The position numbers were made by a program, and so were the translations under genes. Below are positions 26,716 to 37,715 of a stretch of DNA of 64,000 nt, one piece after another; the stretch's first letter is position 1, and every line of letters begins with the position of its first letter. The notes beneath the pieces are model-generated. The model did not search any database. It had not been told where the DNA came from and saw only the letters and a program-made list of their open reading frames with translations. This DNA comes from Microtetraspora glauca (GTDB lineage Bacteria; Actinomycetota; Actinomycetes; Streptosporangiales; Streptosporangiaceae), in NCBI GenBank assembly GCA_001570385.1, contig BBYL01000014.1, positions 1 through 64,000 of the forward strand. Reading direction: 5' to 3'.

Positions 26716-28863
26716 ATGACGACGTTCCCCTCGATCCTGTTCGACGAGGCACACAGCGAGGCATGGACCATCCGCCGTGAGGTCGCGGAGGCCATGAATC
26801 CGGCGCATCCCGACGACAACAGCTACGCCAGAGCCGCGGCGACGCTGCGAGAGCTGGGCCACGCGGTGACCGCCCACACCGGGGGGCCGATCACGCCCTC
26901 GCTGCTGAGCGCCCACGACGTCTTCGTCGTCGCGCACCCGTCGGGCGAGCTGTGGGAGCGGACCACCGGACTGGGCAGCCCCGTCTTCCCCGCCGAGGAA
27001 CTGGACGCGATCGAGGCGTACGTCGCCGACGGCGGCGGGCTGGTCGTGCTGGCCGAGTGCGAGCAGGAGAAGTACGGCAGCAACCTCGCCGACCTTCTGG
27101 CCCGCTTCGGTGTCGGCATCGAGCACGTCACCGTCCAGGACCCCGCGAACTGCCACAACAAGGTCGCCACGTGGGTCCTCGGCGCTCCGCTGACCGGCCC
27201 CGTGCCGGCCGCCGCTCCCGCGAAGAGCGACGAACCCGCGCAGGATCTGCTCGCGGGCGTCCGGCGGGCCTGCTTCTACCGTTCCGGCACGCTGGTCCCG
27301 CCGCCCGGCGCGACGGTGCTGTTCGAGACGTCGGCCACCGCGGATCCCGCCCGCCGCCCGCTCGCCCTGGCCGTACGGCACGGCAGGGGACGGGTGGTCG
27401 TGCTGGCCGACTCCGACCTCTTCGGGGACGACTCGATCGGCGAGTTCGACCACGAGCGCCTCTGGGGGAACCTCGTCACCTGGGTGGCCAGGGACCCCGC
27501 CGTGACCGCCCACGCCGCACGGTCGGCGGAGGGCTCCAGCCAGGAGGCCGGCCAGAACTCCGCCGAGAACTACGCCGAGGTGTTCGCCGGGCTCAAGGCG
27601 GCCGTCGAGGAGCTGCGCGGCCTGCAGGCCAAGGACGGGTCCGTGGTGGGCGACCGTGACCGGGCCGTCGCGCTCGTCGGCGACATCGTGGACCACGTCG
27701 TACGGCTCATGCCGCGCTTCCCGCACGACCGCGTGTACCTGGAGGCGGTCGTCGCCGACTTCCGCACGTGGGTGGCCGACGGGCTCGGCGTGCCCGACTT
27801 CCTCGACTCCCTGGAGGCGTTCCACCCCGACACCCAGCGTGTGGACGGGCTGGAGCACCTCGTCGTCTTCCCGATGTACACCCAGAACGGCAACCTCGAC
27901 CGCAACATCGAGGCCGTCTGGATCCGCACCGTCTGGCCCGAGTGGCTGGCCGAGCTGGAGCGCGGCGGCTACGACAACCCGATGTTCGTCCCGATCGCGT
28001 TCGAGGACTTCACCTCGGGCTATGACACCAACTCGGCCGTGCTGTTCCCCGAGACCGTCGCCGTCAGGCGCACTCCGCCCGCGTTCACCTGGGGCGGCAT
28101 CTTCTGCGACCGCGAGGCGGCCAGGTTCCGCGTGGTGAGCCGGGCCGCGGCGGCCACGCTGAAACTGGCCCTGCCGCCGGACGCGGCCCGGCTGCTCGCC
28201 TCCCAGCAGCTCGCCCAGGACACGTTCGTGCTGTGGGACCTCGTCCACGACCGCACCCACAGCCACGGCGACCTCCCGTTCGACCCCTTCATGATCAAGC
28301 AGCGGATGCCGTACTGGCTGTACTCGCTGGAGGAGCTGCGCTGCGACCTGACCGCGTTCGGCGAGGCGGTGAAGCTGGAGGCGGACGGCGTTCCGCAGGC
28401 CAGATACGTCCAGTACGCGATCCTGTTCGACCGGCTGTTCCGCTTCCCGATCACCGGTGACCGGGTGCGCAACTACGACGGGCTCGGCGGGCAGCTGCTG
28501 TTCGCCTACCTGCACAGGAACGACATCGTCCGGTGGACGGACAACCGGCTCACGATCGACTGGGACCGGGTCGCCGGCGGCGTCGCCGATCTGCGCGGCG
28601 AGGTCGAGAAGCTCTACCGCGACGGCATCGACCGGGCCAAGCTCGCCCACTGGCTCGCCGCGCACCAGCTGGTGGCCGCCTATGTCGAGCCGCACCCCGC
28701 CTCGGTGTGGCACAAGGGAGTGGACGCGCTGCCGGTCGAGGGCTTCCCGAAGGCCGTCGTGGACGCCGTCCTCCCGGACGAGTTCCCCCTGAGCATGTTC
28801 TACGAGGCCCTGCGTCGTAAGCTCGCCGATGTCGTCGAGTCCACCAGGGGTATCCGGGCGTGA
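26716..28863 (+). CDS. DUF6421 family protein with N-terminal amidotransferase-like domain
   Basis: A 715-residue cytosolic protein. Residues about 275-710 match the actinobacterial DUF6421 family as I know it: VPDFLDSLEAFHP, HLVVFPMYTQNGN, FEDFTSGYDTNSAVLF, WGGIFCDREAARFR, WDLVHDRTHSHGDLPFD and DEFPLSMFYEAL. The HxxTHSHGD motif looks metal- or cofactor-binding, but no reaction is established. Residues 1-260 are an extra domain: a flavodoxin/GATase1-like fold (ILFDEAHSEAW, a Gly-rich ADGGGLVVLAECE strand, GRVVVLADSDLFGDD) resembling DUF4350/ThuA-type domains. Ribosome site GGGAGA. First gene of a trio with an SDR and a threonine-aldolase family enzyme. Confidence 0.85.
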   Translation: MTTFPSILFDEAHSEAWTIRREVAEAMNPAHPDDNSYARAAATLRELGHAVTAHTGGPITPSLLSAHDVFVVAHPSGELWERTTGLGSPVFPAEELDAIEAYVADGGGLVVLAECEQEKYGSNLADLLARFGVGIEHVTVQDPANCHNKVATWVLGAPLTGPVPAAAPAKSDEPAQDLLAGVRRACFYRSGTLVPPPGATVLFETSATADPARRPLALAVRHGRGRVVVLADSDLFGDDSIGEFDHERLWGNLVTWVARDPAVTAHAARSAEGSSQEAGQNSAENYAEVFAGLKAAVEELRGLQAKDGSVVGDRDRAVALVGDIVDHVVRLMPRFPHDRVYLEAVVADFRTWVADGLGVPDFLDSLEAFHPDTQRVDGLEHLVVFPMYTQNGNLDRNIEAVWIRTVWPEWLAELERGGYDNPMFVPIAFEDFTSGYDTNSAVLFPETVAVRRTPPAFTWGGIFCDREAARFRVVSRAAAATLKLALPPDAARLLASQQLAQDTFVLWDLVHDRTHSHGDLPFDPFMIKQRMPYWLYSLEELRCDLTAFGEAVKLEADGVPQARYVQYAILFDRLFRFPITGDRVRNYDGLGGQLLFAYLHRNDIVRWTDNRLTIDWDRVAGGVADLRGEVEKLYRDGIDRAKLAHWLAAHQLVAAYVEPHPASVWHKGVDALPVEGFPKAVVDAVLPDEFPLSMFYEALRRKLADVVESTRGIRA

Positions 28864-28907
28864 GCCGGTCCACCCGTACGAGCCGTACGCGAGAGAGTGA
28901 GTGAGCG

Positions 28908-29564
28908 ATGAGCAGAGTGATCCTGGTCGCCGGCGCGGCCGGTCCGGCCGGGCAGGCCGTCGTCCGCCGGTTCGAGGAACTCGGTGACACCGTGATCGGC
29001 GTCGACCGCACCGGCGCCGACGGGTGCCTTCCGATCGACCTCCTCGACGAGCAGGCCGTACGCGATCTGGCGAAGCGGATCGGCGACGAGCACGGGCGGG
29101 TGGACGGCATCGTCCACCTCGTCGGAGGCTGGCGCGGGTCGAAGACCTTCGCCGAGACCTCCCTCGACGACTGGAACCTGCTGCACGACCTGCTCGTCCG
29201 CACGCTCCAGCATGTCTCGCTCGCGTTCGAGCCGCTGCTGCGCGCCAGCGACGACGGCCGGTTCGCGATCGTCTCGGCCAATGCGGCACAGGCGCCCACC
29301 CAGGGCAACGCGGCGTACGCGACGGCGAAGGCGGCGGCGGAGGCGTGGACGCTCGCGCTCGCCGACGCCCTGAAGGGCACGGCGTCGGCGGCGACGATCC
29401 TGGTGGTGATGGCCCTGGTCACCGAGGCCATGCGGGCGGCCAACCCGGATCGGCCGTACAAGGGGTACACCGACGTCGCTACCCTGGCGAAGGCCGTTTC
29501 GGACCTGTGGGAGCGTCGCCCCGAGGACGTCAACGGGCAGCGGATCGACCTCACGGCCGTCTGA
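28908..29564 (+). CDS. short-chain dehydrogenase/reductase
   Basis: A 218-residue SDR. The NAD(P)-binding motif is GAAGPAGQ near residue 8. The catalytic Ser lies in IVSANAAQ and Tyr-Lys in AYATAKAAAEAW (YxxxK). The usual NNAG is replaced by HLVGGW. It lies 44 nt after the DUF6421 gene and 52 nt before the aldolase gene, so one operon is likely. In this setting it may reduce or oxidise a hydroxy/keto compound made or used by its neighbours; that pathway is inference. Confidence 0.92.
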   Translation: MSRVILVAGAAGPAGQAVVRRFEELGDTVIGVDRTGADGCLPIDLLDEQAVRDLAKRIGDEHGRVDGIVHLVGGWRGSKTFAETSLDDWNLLHDLLVRTLQHVSLAFEPLLRASDDGRFAIVSANAAQAPTQGNAAYATAKAAAEAWTLALADALKGTASAATILVVMALVTEAMRAANPDRPYKGYTDVATLAKAVSDLWERRPEDVNGQRIDLTAV

Positions 29565-29616
29565 GTACGCCGTCTGAGTACGCCTGAGGAAATATGAGAG
29601 GACAGGGGGAGCTTTC

Positions 29617-30690
29617 GTGACCACGGATGCCGTTCGGCGGCACGATCCCGAGATCAAGACGTTCGCGAGCGACAACTACGCGGGCGTGCATCCCGAGATC
29701 CTGGAGGCCATCGCTCTCGCCAACGGCGGTCACCAGGTCTCCTACGGCGACGACGTCTACACGGAGGCGACGCGGGAGATCTTCCGCGGGCACTTCGGCG
29801 AGCAGGCGGACGTGTGGCCGGTCTTCAACGGCACCGCGGCCAACGTCATCTCGCTGCGCTCGATGTGCTCCCCCTGGGAGGCCGTGGTGTGCGCGGAGAC
29901 CGCGCACATCAACACCGACGAGGGCGGCGCGCCCGAGGTCACCGGCGGGCTGAAGCTGCTTCCCGTGCCGACCCCGGACGGCAAGCTCACGCCCGAGCTG
30001 ATCGACCGCCAGGCGTGGGGGTTCGGCGACGTGCACCGGGCGCAGCCGCGGGTGGTCTCGATCTCCAACACCACCGAGCTGGGCACGCTCTACACGCCCG
30101 GCGAGATCAAGGCGATCTGCGACCACGCTCACGAGCTCGGCATGCTGGTCCACCTGGACGGCTCGCGCGTCACCAACGCGGCGGCCGCCCTGGACGTGCC
30201 GCTGCGCGCCATCACGACCGACGCCGGCGTGGACGTGCTCTCGTTCGGCGGCACCAAGATCGGCCTGCTGCTGGGAGAGGCCGTGGTCGCGCTCCACCCC
30301 ACCGCCGTCGCCGGCCTGCCGTACCTCCGGAAGACGAGCATGCAGCTCGCCTCCAAGATGAGGTTCGTCTCGGTCCAGTTCGAGGCGCTCCTCGGCGGCG
30401 ACCTGTGGCTGCGCAGCGCCCGCCAGGCCAACGCGATGGCGGCCCGGTTGGCGCACGCGGTCCGGGACATCCCCGGCGTGGAGGTTCCGCGGCCGGTCGA
30501 GGCGAACGCGGTGTTCGCGATCCTGCCCGCCGACGCGGCCGACCGGCTGCGCAAGCGCTTCCGGTTCTACAACTGGAACGAGCAGATCGGCGGCGGCCGG
30601 GTCGAGGTCCGCTGGATGTGCGCCTTCGACACGACGGAGGCGGACGTCGACGCCTTCGCGGCCACTCTCGCCGCCGAGATGCACGCCTGA
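29617..30690 (+). CDS. threonine aldolase family (beta-eliminating lyase-like) PLP enzyme
   Basis: A 357-residue fold-type I PLP enzyme of the low-specificity threonine aldolase group, which splits beta-hydroxy amino acids to glycine and an aldehyde, or runs in reverse. The cofactor Lys is in SFGGTKIGLL (about residue 212), the Asp-to-pyridine segment is VHLDGSRVTNA, and the N-terminus has FASDNYAGVHPEIL. GTG start with GGGGGA 7 nt upstream. Last of the DUF6421 trio, closed by a strong hairpin. The natural substrate may not be threonine. Confidence 0.9.
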   Translation: MTTDAVRRHDPEIKTFASDNYAGVHPEILEAIALANGGHQVSYGDDVYTEATREIFRGHFGEQADVWPVFNGTAANVISLRSMCSPWEAVVCAETAHINTDEGGAPEVTGGLKLLPVPTPDGKLTPELIDRQAWGFGDVHRAQPRVVSISNTTELGTLYTPGEIKAICDHAHELGMLVHLDGSRVTNAAAALDVPLRAITTDAGVDVLSFGGTKIGLLLGEAVVALHPTAVAGLPYLRKTSMQLASKMRFVSVQFEALLGGDLWLRSARQANAMAARLAHAVRDIPGVEVPRPVEANAVFAILPADAADRLRKRFRFYNWNEQIGGGRVEVRWMCAFDTTEADVDAFAATLAAEMHA

Positions 30691-30727
30691 GCGTGTCCCG
30701 ACACCCGGGCCGCTCGTGAGAGATCCG

Positions 30728-30779
30728 GAGACCGGCCACAAGCTCTGCGCCCGCAGGCTCAGAGCTTGTGGCCGGTCTC
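30728..30779. terminator. perfect 20-bp hairpin, bidirectional terminator
   Basis: Left arm 30728-30747 and right arm 30760-30779 are exact reverse complements with a 12-nt loop, followed by TTT on the plus strand. It closes the DUF6421-SDR-aldolase operon. The right arm also encodes the last codons and stop of the DUF3467 gene on the minus strand, so the hairpin is partly coding. Confidence 0.9.
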
Positions 30780-31055
30780 TTTCTCGAAGGCCGTGAGCTG
30801 CTGTTCGAGCGCCTTCATCAGTTCGAAGACCTGGGCCGGTGGAAGCCGGATCCGGCTGACGATCCGCGTCGGCACGCTGACGTACGGCGTGCCCGACTGC
30901 GGGTCGTCCGCGAGAGCCGGTGGCCGGGTGATCACCGCGAAATCCAGGATGAACCCGTCACGGGTATGCCAGACCGAGGCGAAGTTGGCGTACTGCCCCG
31001 CTTCGACCTCGGCCGAGATGCTCACCTCGAGGCGGCTCTCCGGCTCTTCAATCAA
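30759..31055 (-). CDS. DUF3467 domain protein
   Basis: A 98-residue soluble protein with the DUF3467 pattern: an acidic N-terminus, GQYANFASVWHTRDGFILDF, a Pro-rich variable middle, then VSRIRLPPAQVFELMKALEQQL. These small proteins are widespread and uncharacterised. The family often has a shorter middle; here the ALADDPQSGTPY insertion lengthens it. Its stop codon falls at the top of the loop of the bidirectional hairpin. A monocistronic unit is likely. Confidence 0.9.
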   Translation of the reverse strand: MIEEPESRLEVSISAEVEAGQYANFASVWHTRDGFILDFAVITRPPALADDPQSGTPYVSVPTRIVSRIRLPPAQVFELMKALEQQLTAFEKETGHKL

Positions 31056-31170
31056 TGTTCGACTCTCCTCCGGACACTTCCCCTCATGTTGCCCTGGCGA
31101 GCGCGATTCCGCGCGTTATGACACGACTCGATTCCCAGAGGTCGATTCATCGCGTACCGGCGGACGATCG

Positions 31171-31200
31171 AGGGTGACTGAGGGTGACTGAGGGTGACTG
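31171..31200. repeat. 10-bp tandem repeat AGGGTGACTG, three copies
   Basis: Three exact copies in a row, with a fourth partial (AGGG) after 31200, located just beyond the stop codon of the DUF305 gene on the minus strand. Not part of any coding frame I support. Confidence 0.85.
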
Positions 31201-31210
31201 AGGGGGCGGC

Positions 31211-31921
31211 TCAGGGAGTCAGGATCGACGGGAGCGGCTGCGCGCCGCGCGCGCGGAGGAAGTCCTTCATCAGCGTGATCTCGGCGGTCTGGCCGTCGAC
31301 GATGTGCTGGGCCAGTTCCCGGACCTCGGTGCGGTCCGACAGCCGCACGACGCCCCTGGCCATGTCCACGCCGCCCTCGTGGTGACGGATCATGAGCTGG
31401 AGGAAGAGGATCTCCGCGTCCCGCCCCTTGGCCGCGCGCAACCGGTCCATCTCCTCGGGCGAGGCCATCCCCGGCATCGCGCCCTGCGCCCCGCTCACGG
31501 CCGCGCTCTGGGCCGTGGCGCCATGGCCGTGGCCCGCCATCCACGCCATCGGCGGGCGGTCCGACGCCTGGTCGAGGCCCCACTGCTGGAGCCAGCCCAT
31601 GAAAATTCCACGCTGGGTGGACTGCGTGGTGATGATGTCGTAGGCCAGGTTCCTGATCGGGCCGTCCGTGCTCACGTCCCGAACGGCGAAGGCCATCTCG
31701 ACCGCCTGCGCGTGGTGGGTGGACATGTCCCTGGCGAATCCGGCCTCCGGGGACGTGTCGCCCGGGGCCCCCGACCCGCCCATCAGCAGCAGGAGCGCGG
31801 CCGCCGCCGCCACGAGGGCGATCAGCACCACCAGGAAGGCGTTCCTGCGGGGCCGCGCCGCCATGCCGGCCGCGGGATCGGCGGCCGGTTCCGCGGCAGG
31901 GGGAACGGTCTCGGTGCTCAT
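31211..31921 (-). CDS. DUF305 family membrane-anchored protein
   Basis: A 236-residue protein with a cytoplasmic Ala/Pro-rich N-terminus, one TM segment (about residues 28-47) and an extracytoplasmic DUF305 (ferritin-like four-helix) domain. The two His-rich signatures are present: FARDMSTHHAQAVEMA and LMIRHHEGGVDMARG. DUF305 proteins are often linked to copper or other metal handling, and Met/His-rich insert residues (MAWMAGHGHG, AMPGMAS) fit metal binding. It is divergent from the DUF3105 gene, a pairing I have seen repeatedly in actinomycetes. Confidence 0.92.
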   Translation of the reverse strand: MSTETVPPAAEPAADPAAGMAARPRRNAFLVVLIALVAAAAALLLLMGGSGAPGDTSPEAGFARDMSTHHAQAVEMAFAVRDVSTDGPIRNLAYDIITTQSTQRGIFMGWLQQWGLDQASDRPPMAWMAGHGHGATAQSAAVSGAQGAMPGMASPEEMDRLRAAKGRDAEILFLQLMIRHHEGGVDMARGVVRLSDRTEVRELAQHIVDGQTAEITLMKDFLRARGAQPLPSILTP

Positions 31922-32059
31922 CGCTCCACAGGCTACTCGGCGCGACGGGGCGGCGCGGCCTCATGATCGGGGCGTCGCGCGGGGCGGCGACCGCTCCGGC
32001 CAACCCACTATTCTCCATACGCAATGCGGGGAGTTTGGTGACCAGTCGCTGGAGGACCG

Positions 32060-32785
32060 ATGAGCAAGGAAAAGGCGCAGGCGCGGCGCGAGCACCTCGC
32101 CCGCATGCGTGCGGAGCAGAAGCGCAAGGAGCGGCGCTCCGCGCTGCTGATGTGGGGGATCGGCGGTCTCGTCGTCATCGTGCTCGTCGGCCTCGTCGGG
32201 TTCTACGTCATCAACGACCAGGCGCAGAAGTCGCTGACCGGTGTGAAGACCTTCGCCTACAAGGGGTCGGAGCACACCTGGGAGAAGGTCGCCTACACCG
32301 AGGCCCCGCCGGCCGGAGGCCCGCACAACTACTACTGGCAGAACTGCGGCATCTACGATCAGCCGATCCACAACGAGCACGGCGTGCACTCCCTTGAGCA
32401 CGGCGCCGTGTGGATCACCTATCGGCCCGGGCTGCCGCAGGGCGACGTGGACACGCTCAAGTCCCTCGCGTCGAGCGACTTCATGCTCCTCAGCCCGTAC
32501 GAGGGGCTGAAGAGCGACGTCGTGGTGAGCTCGTGGAACCACCAGCTCGCCCTCAACGGTGCCGACGACCCCCGCCTCCCGGCGTACATCAAGAAGTACA
32601 AGCAGAACCCGACCTACACCCCCGAGTTCGGTGCCGCCTGTGACCGGGGCATCGGCACCACGTCGGCCCAGCAGGCGCTCCCGGCGCCCGACCCCTCGGT
32701 CGGCCCGTCCACCGAGCCGTCCACCATGCCGTCCACCATGCCGTCCACTGAGCCGTCCGCCGCTCCGAGCCCGGCCGCTTCCTGA
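32060..32785 (+). CDS. DUF3105 family membrane protein
   Basis: A 241-residue protein. A charged, coiled-coil N-terminus (ARREHLARMRAEQKRKERR) precedes one TM segment (about residues 30-50). The outside DUF3105 domain has the characteristic blocks YTEAPPAGGPHNYYWQNCG, IHNEHGVHSLEHGAVWITY and SSWNHQLALNG, rich in His, Trp and Cys. A Ser/Pro/Thr repeat tail (PSTEPSTMPSTMPSTEPS) ends it. GGAGGA ribosome site. Function unestablished; conserved His residues and the DUF305 neighbour suggest envelope metal chemistry, which is inference. Confidence 0.92.
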   Translation: MSKEKAQARREHLARMRAEQKRKERRSALLMWGIGGLVVIVLVGLVGFYVINDQAQKSLTGVKTFAYKGSEHTWEKVAYTEAPPAGGPHNYYWQNCGIYDQPIHNEHGVHSLEHGAVWITYRPGLPQGDVDTLKSLASSDFMLLSPYEGLKSDVVVSSWNHQLALNGADDPRLPAYIKKYKQNPTYTPEFGAACDRGIGTTSAQQALPAPDPSVGPSTEPSTMPSTMPSTEPSAAPSPAAS

Positions 32786-32789
32786 ACCG

Positions 32790-33905
32790 TCACGCGAGCG
32801 CCTGCTCCAGGGGCACCGCCTCCAGCCCGTGCGCCTCGGCCACGGGCCGGCTGGTCAGGTGCCCCTCGTGGGCGTTGAGCCCCTTGGCGAGCGCGGGATC
32901 GGCCATCAGCGCGTCACGCCAGCCGAGGTCCGCGATCGCCAGCGCGTACGGCACCGTCGCGTTGGTCAGGGCGAACGTCGAGGTGTGCGGCACCGCGCCC
33001 GGCATGTTGGTGACGCAGTAGAACACCGAGTCGTGTACGCGGTAGACGGGGTTCGCGTGCGTCGTCGGCCGTGAGTCCTCGAAGCAGCCGCCCTGGTCGA
33101 TCGAGATGTCGACCAGGACGGAACCGCTCTTCATCCTGGAGACCAGGTCGTTGGTGACCAGCGTGGGCGCCTTGGCCCCCGGCACCAGCACCGCGCCGAT
33201 CACCAGGTCCGCGTCCAGCACCGCCCGCTCGATCTCGTACGCGTTGGACGCCACGGTCTGGCAGTGCCCCTGGTAGATGACGTCGGCCTGGCGGAGCCGG
33301 TCGATGTCGAGGTCCAGCAGGAGCACCTCGGCCTGCATTCCGAGGGCGATCACCGCGGCGTTCATGCCGGAGACGCCCGCGCCGATCACCACCACCTTGG
33401 CCGCGTAGACGCCGGAGACGCCGCCCATCAGCACCCCGCGTCCTCCGCCCTGCCGCATCAGGTGGTACGCGCCGACCTGGGGGGCGAGCCGGCCCGCGAC
33501 CTCGGACATGGGGGCGAGCAGCGGCAGCGCCCCCGTCGCCGTCTGGACGGTCTCGTACGCGATGGCGGTGATGCCCGAGTTCAACACGGCCCGGGTGCAC
33601 GGCTCCGACGCGGCCAGATGCAGGTAGGTGAAGAGGACCTGCCCCTTGCGCATCCAGTGGTACTCCTGGGGGACCGGCTCCTTGACCTTGAGTACGAGCT
33701 CGGCGCGGGACCAGACCTCTTCGCCCGACTCCAGGATCTCCGCGCCCGCCCCGATGAAGTCGTCGTCGGTGATGGCGGATCCGACACCGGCCCCCCTTTC
33801 GACGAGGACCTCGTGGCCGTGCCGTACCAGCTCGTGGGCGCCGGCGGGGGTGAGGGCGACACGGTATTCGTGGCTCTTGATCTCGCGCGGAACTCCGACC
33901 TTCAT
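32790..33905 (-). CDS. ald: alanine dehydrogenase
   Basis: NAD-dependent L-alanine dehydrogenase (alanine to pyruvate plus ammonium), cytosolic, 371 residues, the usual length. It begins with [18 protein letters not shown], has the active-site Lys and His region ([19 protein letters not shown]), the Rossmann motif [13 protein letters not shown], and [16 protein letters not shown] near the C-terminus. Start ATG 33905 matches the family's N-terminus and has a GAAGG site; longer in-frame extension is not needed. It ends 4 bp from the convergent DUF3105 gene. Confidence 0.97.
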   Translation of the reverse strand: MKVGVPREIKSHEYRVALTPAGAHELVRHGHEVLVERGAGVGSAITDDDFIGAGAEILESGEEVWSRAELVLKVKEPVPQEYHWMRKGQVLFTYLHLAASEPCTRAVLNSGITAIAYETVQTATGALPLLAPMSEVAGRLAPQVGAYHLMRQGGGRGVLMGGVSGVYAAKVVVIGAGVSGMNAAVIALGMQAEVLLLDLDIDRLRQADVIYQGHCQTVASNAYEIERAVLDADLVIGAVLVPGAKAPTLVTNDLVSRMKSGSVLVDISIDQGGCFEDSRPTTHANPVYRVHDSVFYCVTNMPGAVPHTSTFALTNATVPYALAIADLGWRDALMADPALAKGLNAHEGHLTSRPVAEAHGLEAVPLEQALA

Positions 33906-34060
33906 GCCTTCACTGTCCGTGCCGTGGAACCGTAGCGGCAGGTCACCCGACGCAACCGATTGCATATCATTCGTCACAAATTGTGGTGAATGTGTATTCG
34001 TGAAATATCGCTGATCATCCGATTACCTCGCCATGGCATAGCTCGATAGGCTCTGCGACG

Positions 34061-35179
34061 ATGTCAGGGATCGAGGTCGGGATGCAGAACACGCCGGTTC
34101 CAGGTGACCAGGGGCCCGATCACAGGCCGGACGGTCCGCAAGCCCCGTCGGGAGCCCCCTCAGCGGCCCCATCGCCGGCTCCGCCGGCGCCAGGGCCAGG
34201 TGCCGCACCGGGCTCCGCTCCGGCCGGCACGCCGGGCTCGCCGGGTATGCCGGGTACGGCCCAGCAGGGTCCCGCGCAGGCGACCCGCGGGACCACGATC
34301 GTCCTCGCCGTCGCCCTCGTTCTCGTCGTCGTCATGACCGGTGTGCTCGGCGCGGTCGCCGTCCTGATGACCCGCAACCAGGACACGCCCCCGCTGTCCC
34401 GTACGGCGCCGCGCACCCTGCAGACGTCGATCCACTTCGCGCCGGTCACCGGGGTCCGCCAGGGGCCGTGCACGGGGACCGACGCGGTGCCCGACGACGC
34501 GGGGACCACCTGTTTCCAGCTCGATCCGGGGGTCACGGTCACCACCGTCCAGAAGATCGAGCCGGTGGCGGAGCAGAACGGCACGTACTCCATCCGCGTG
34601 GTGCTCTCGCCCGCCACCCGCGAGCAGGTCGCCGAGCTGACCCGGGAGACGGTGAAGCAGCAGCTCGCCATCGTCGTGGGGGAGAAGGTGGTCGCCGCGC
34701 CGCGCGTCGCCCAGGAGATCACCCAGGACAGCCTCAGCATCGCGGGTTTCACGAAGGCCGACGCGGACGCCCTGATCGCCCGTCTCCTCGGCAGCGGCGC
34801 GGGAGACACCGGCACGGGCACCACCGGTGACACCGGCGGCGCGGGAGACACGACCGGGGGCTCCGGCGACACGACCGGCGGCACCGGGGGGCCGAACCCG
34901 CAGCAGTCCACAGCCGGGACCCAACCGCCCGCCCCCACCGGAGCCGCCACGGGCGCCGACACCGGCACCACGACGGGCAACACGACCGGCGACACCACCG
35001 GGGCGACGCAGGCCCATGTCACCCAGGGCGGCCAGTCGAGGGAGCCCGGACGCTACGCGACCTGCAAGGAGGCCCGTGCGGCCGGCTACGGGCCGTACAC
35101 CAAGGGCGTCCACAAGGAGTACGCCTGGTACGTCGACGCCAACAACGACGGCGTCGCCTGCAACTCGCCCGACCTCTGA
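34061..35179 (+). CDS. membrane protein with SecDF-head-like and Excalibur domains
   Basis: A 372-residue protein. A Pro/Ala/Gly-rich cytoplasmic N-terminus (residues 1-75), one TM segment (about 79-103), an outside domain resembling the SecD/SecF P1 head (RVVLSPATREQVAELTRETV, QLAIVVGEKVVAAPRV, ITQDSLSIAGFTKADAD), a Gly/Thr/Asp repeat linker (about 245-325), and a C-terminal Excalibur domain (YATCKEARAAGYGPYTKG, DANNDGVAC) with its Ca-type DxDxDG-like loop and two Cys. ATG 34061 has no clear ribosome site, but TAGGCT lies just upstream, suggesting a leaderless message; ATG 34082 is possible. Role in the envelope is unknown. Confidence 0.82.
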   Translation: MSGIEVGMQNTPVPGDQGPDHRPDGPQAPSGAPSAAPSPAPPAPGPGAAPGSAPAGTPGSPGMPGTAQQGPAQATRGTTIVLAVALVLVVVMTGVLGAVAVLMTRNQDTPPLSRTAPRTLQTSIHFAPVTGVRQGPCTGTDAVPDDAGTTCFQLDPGVTVTTVQKIEPVAEQNGTYSIRVVLSPATREQVAELTRETVKQQLAIVVGEKVVAAPRVAQEITQDSLSIAGFTKADADALIARLLGSGAGDTGTGTTGDTGGAGDTTGGSGDTTGGTGGPNPQQSTAGTQPPAPTGAATGADTGTTTGNTTGDTTGATQAHVTQGGQSREPGRYATCKEARAAGYGPYTKGVHKEYAWYVDANNDGVACNSPDL

Positions 35180-35261
35180 CCTCCTTCGTGGGGCGCGGCC
35201 CGGGAGCTCACCACCGCGCCGAGGACGGCCGGATCGGACGAAACGGTCCAGATGCCGCCGA

Positions 35262-37538
<2,277 letters not shown>

Positions 37539-37682
37539 CGGTCGCTCCCCACTTCCGGCCTGCCTTCACGCCGCCGCCGACCTGGCCGTACCCGCCGGGC
37601 CCGGGGCGTACCGGCAGTACATCAGCCCAGGTCACGGGGGCCAATTGCCGTCGTGATGAAACGCTGTGACCCCAGGGGATGC

Positions 37683-37706
37683 TAATTGTAGATTTCTCCA
37701 AATAAT
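37683..37706. promoter_or_regulatory. AT-rich divergent promoter/operator candidate
   Basis: In an otherwise GC-rich gap, the stretch taattgtagatttctccaaataatct contains short inverted arms AGATT...AATCT. It is placed about 10-30 nt before the PucR start and upstream of the divergent molybdenum-hydroxylase gene, where a PucR-type regulator would act. Weak symmetry; position is the main argument. Confidence 0.35.
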
Positions 37707-37715
37707 CTGATTCGC

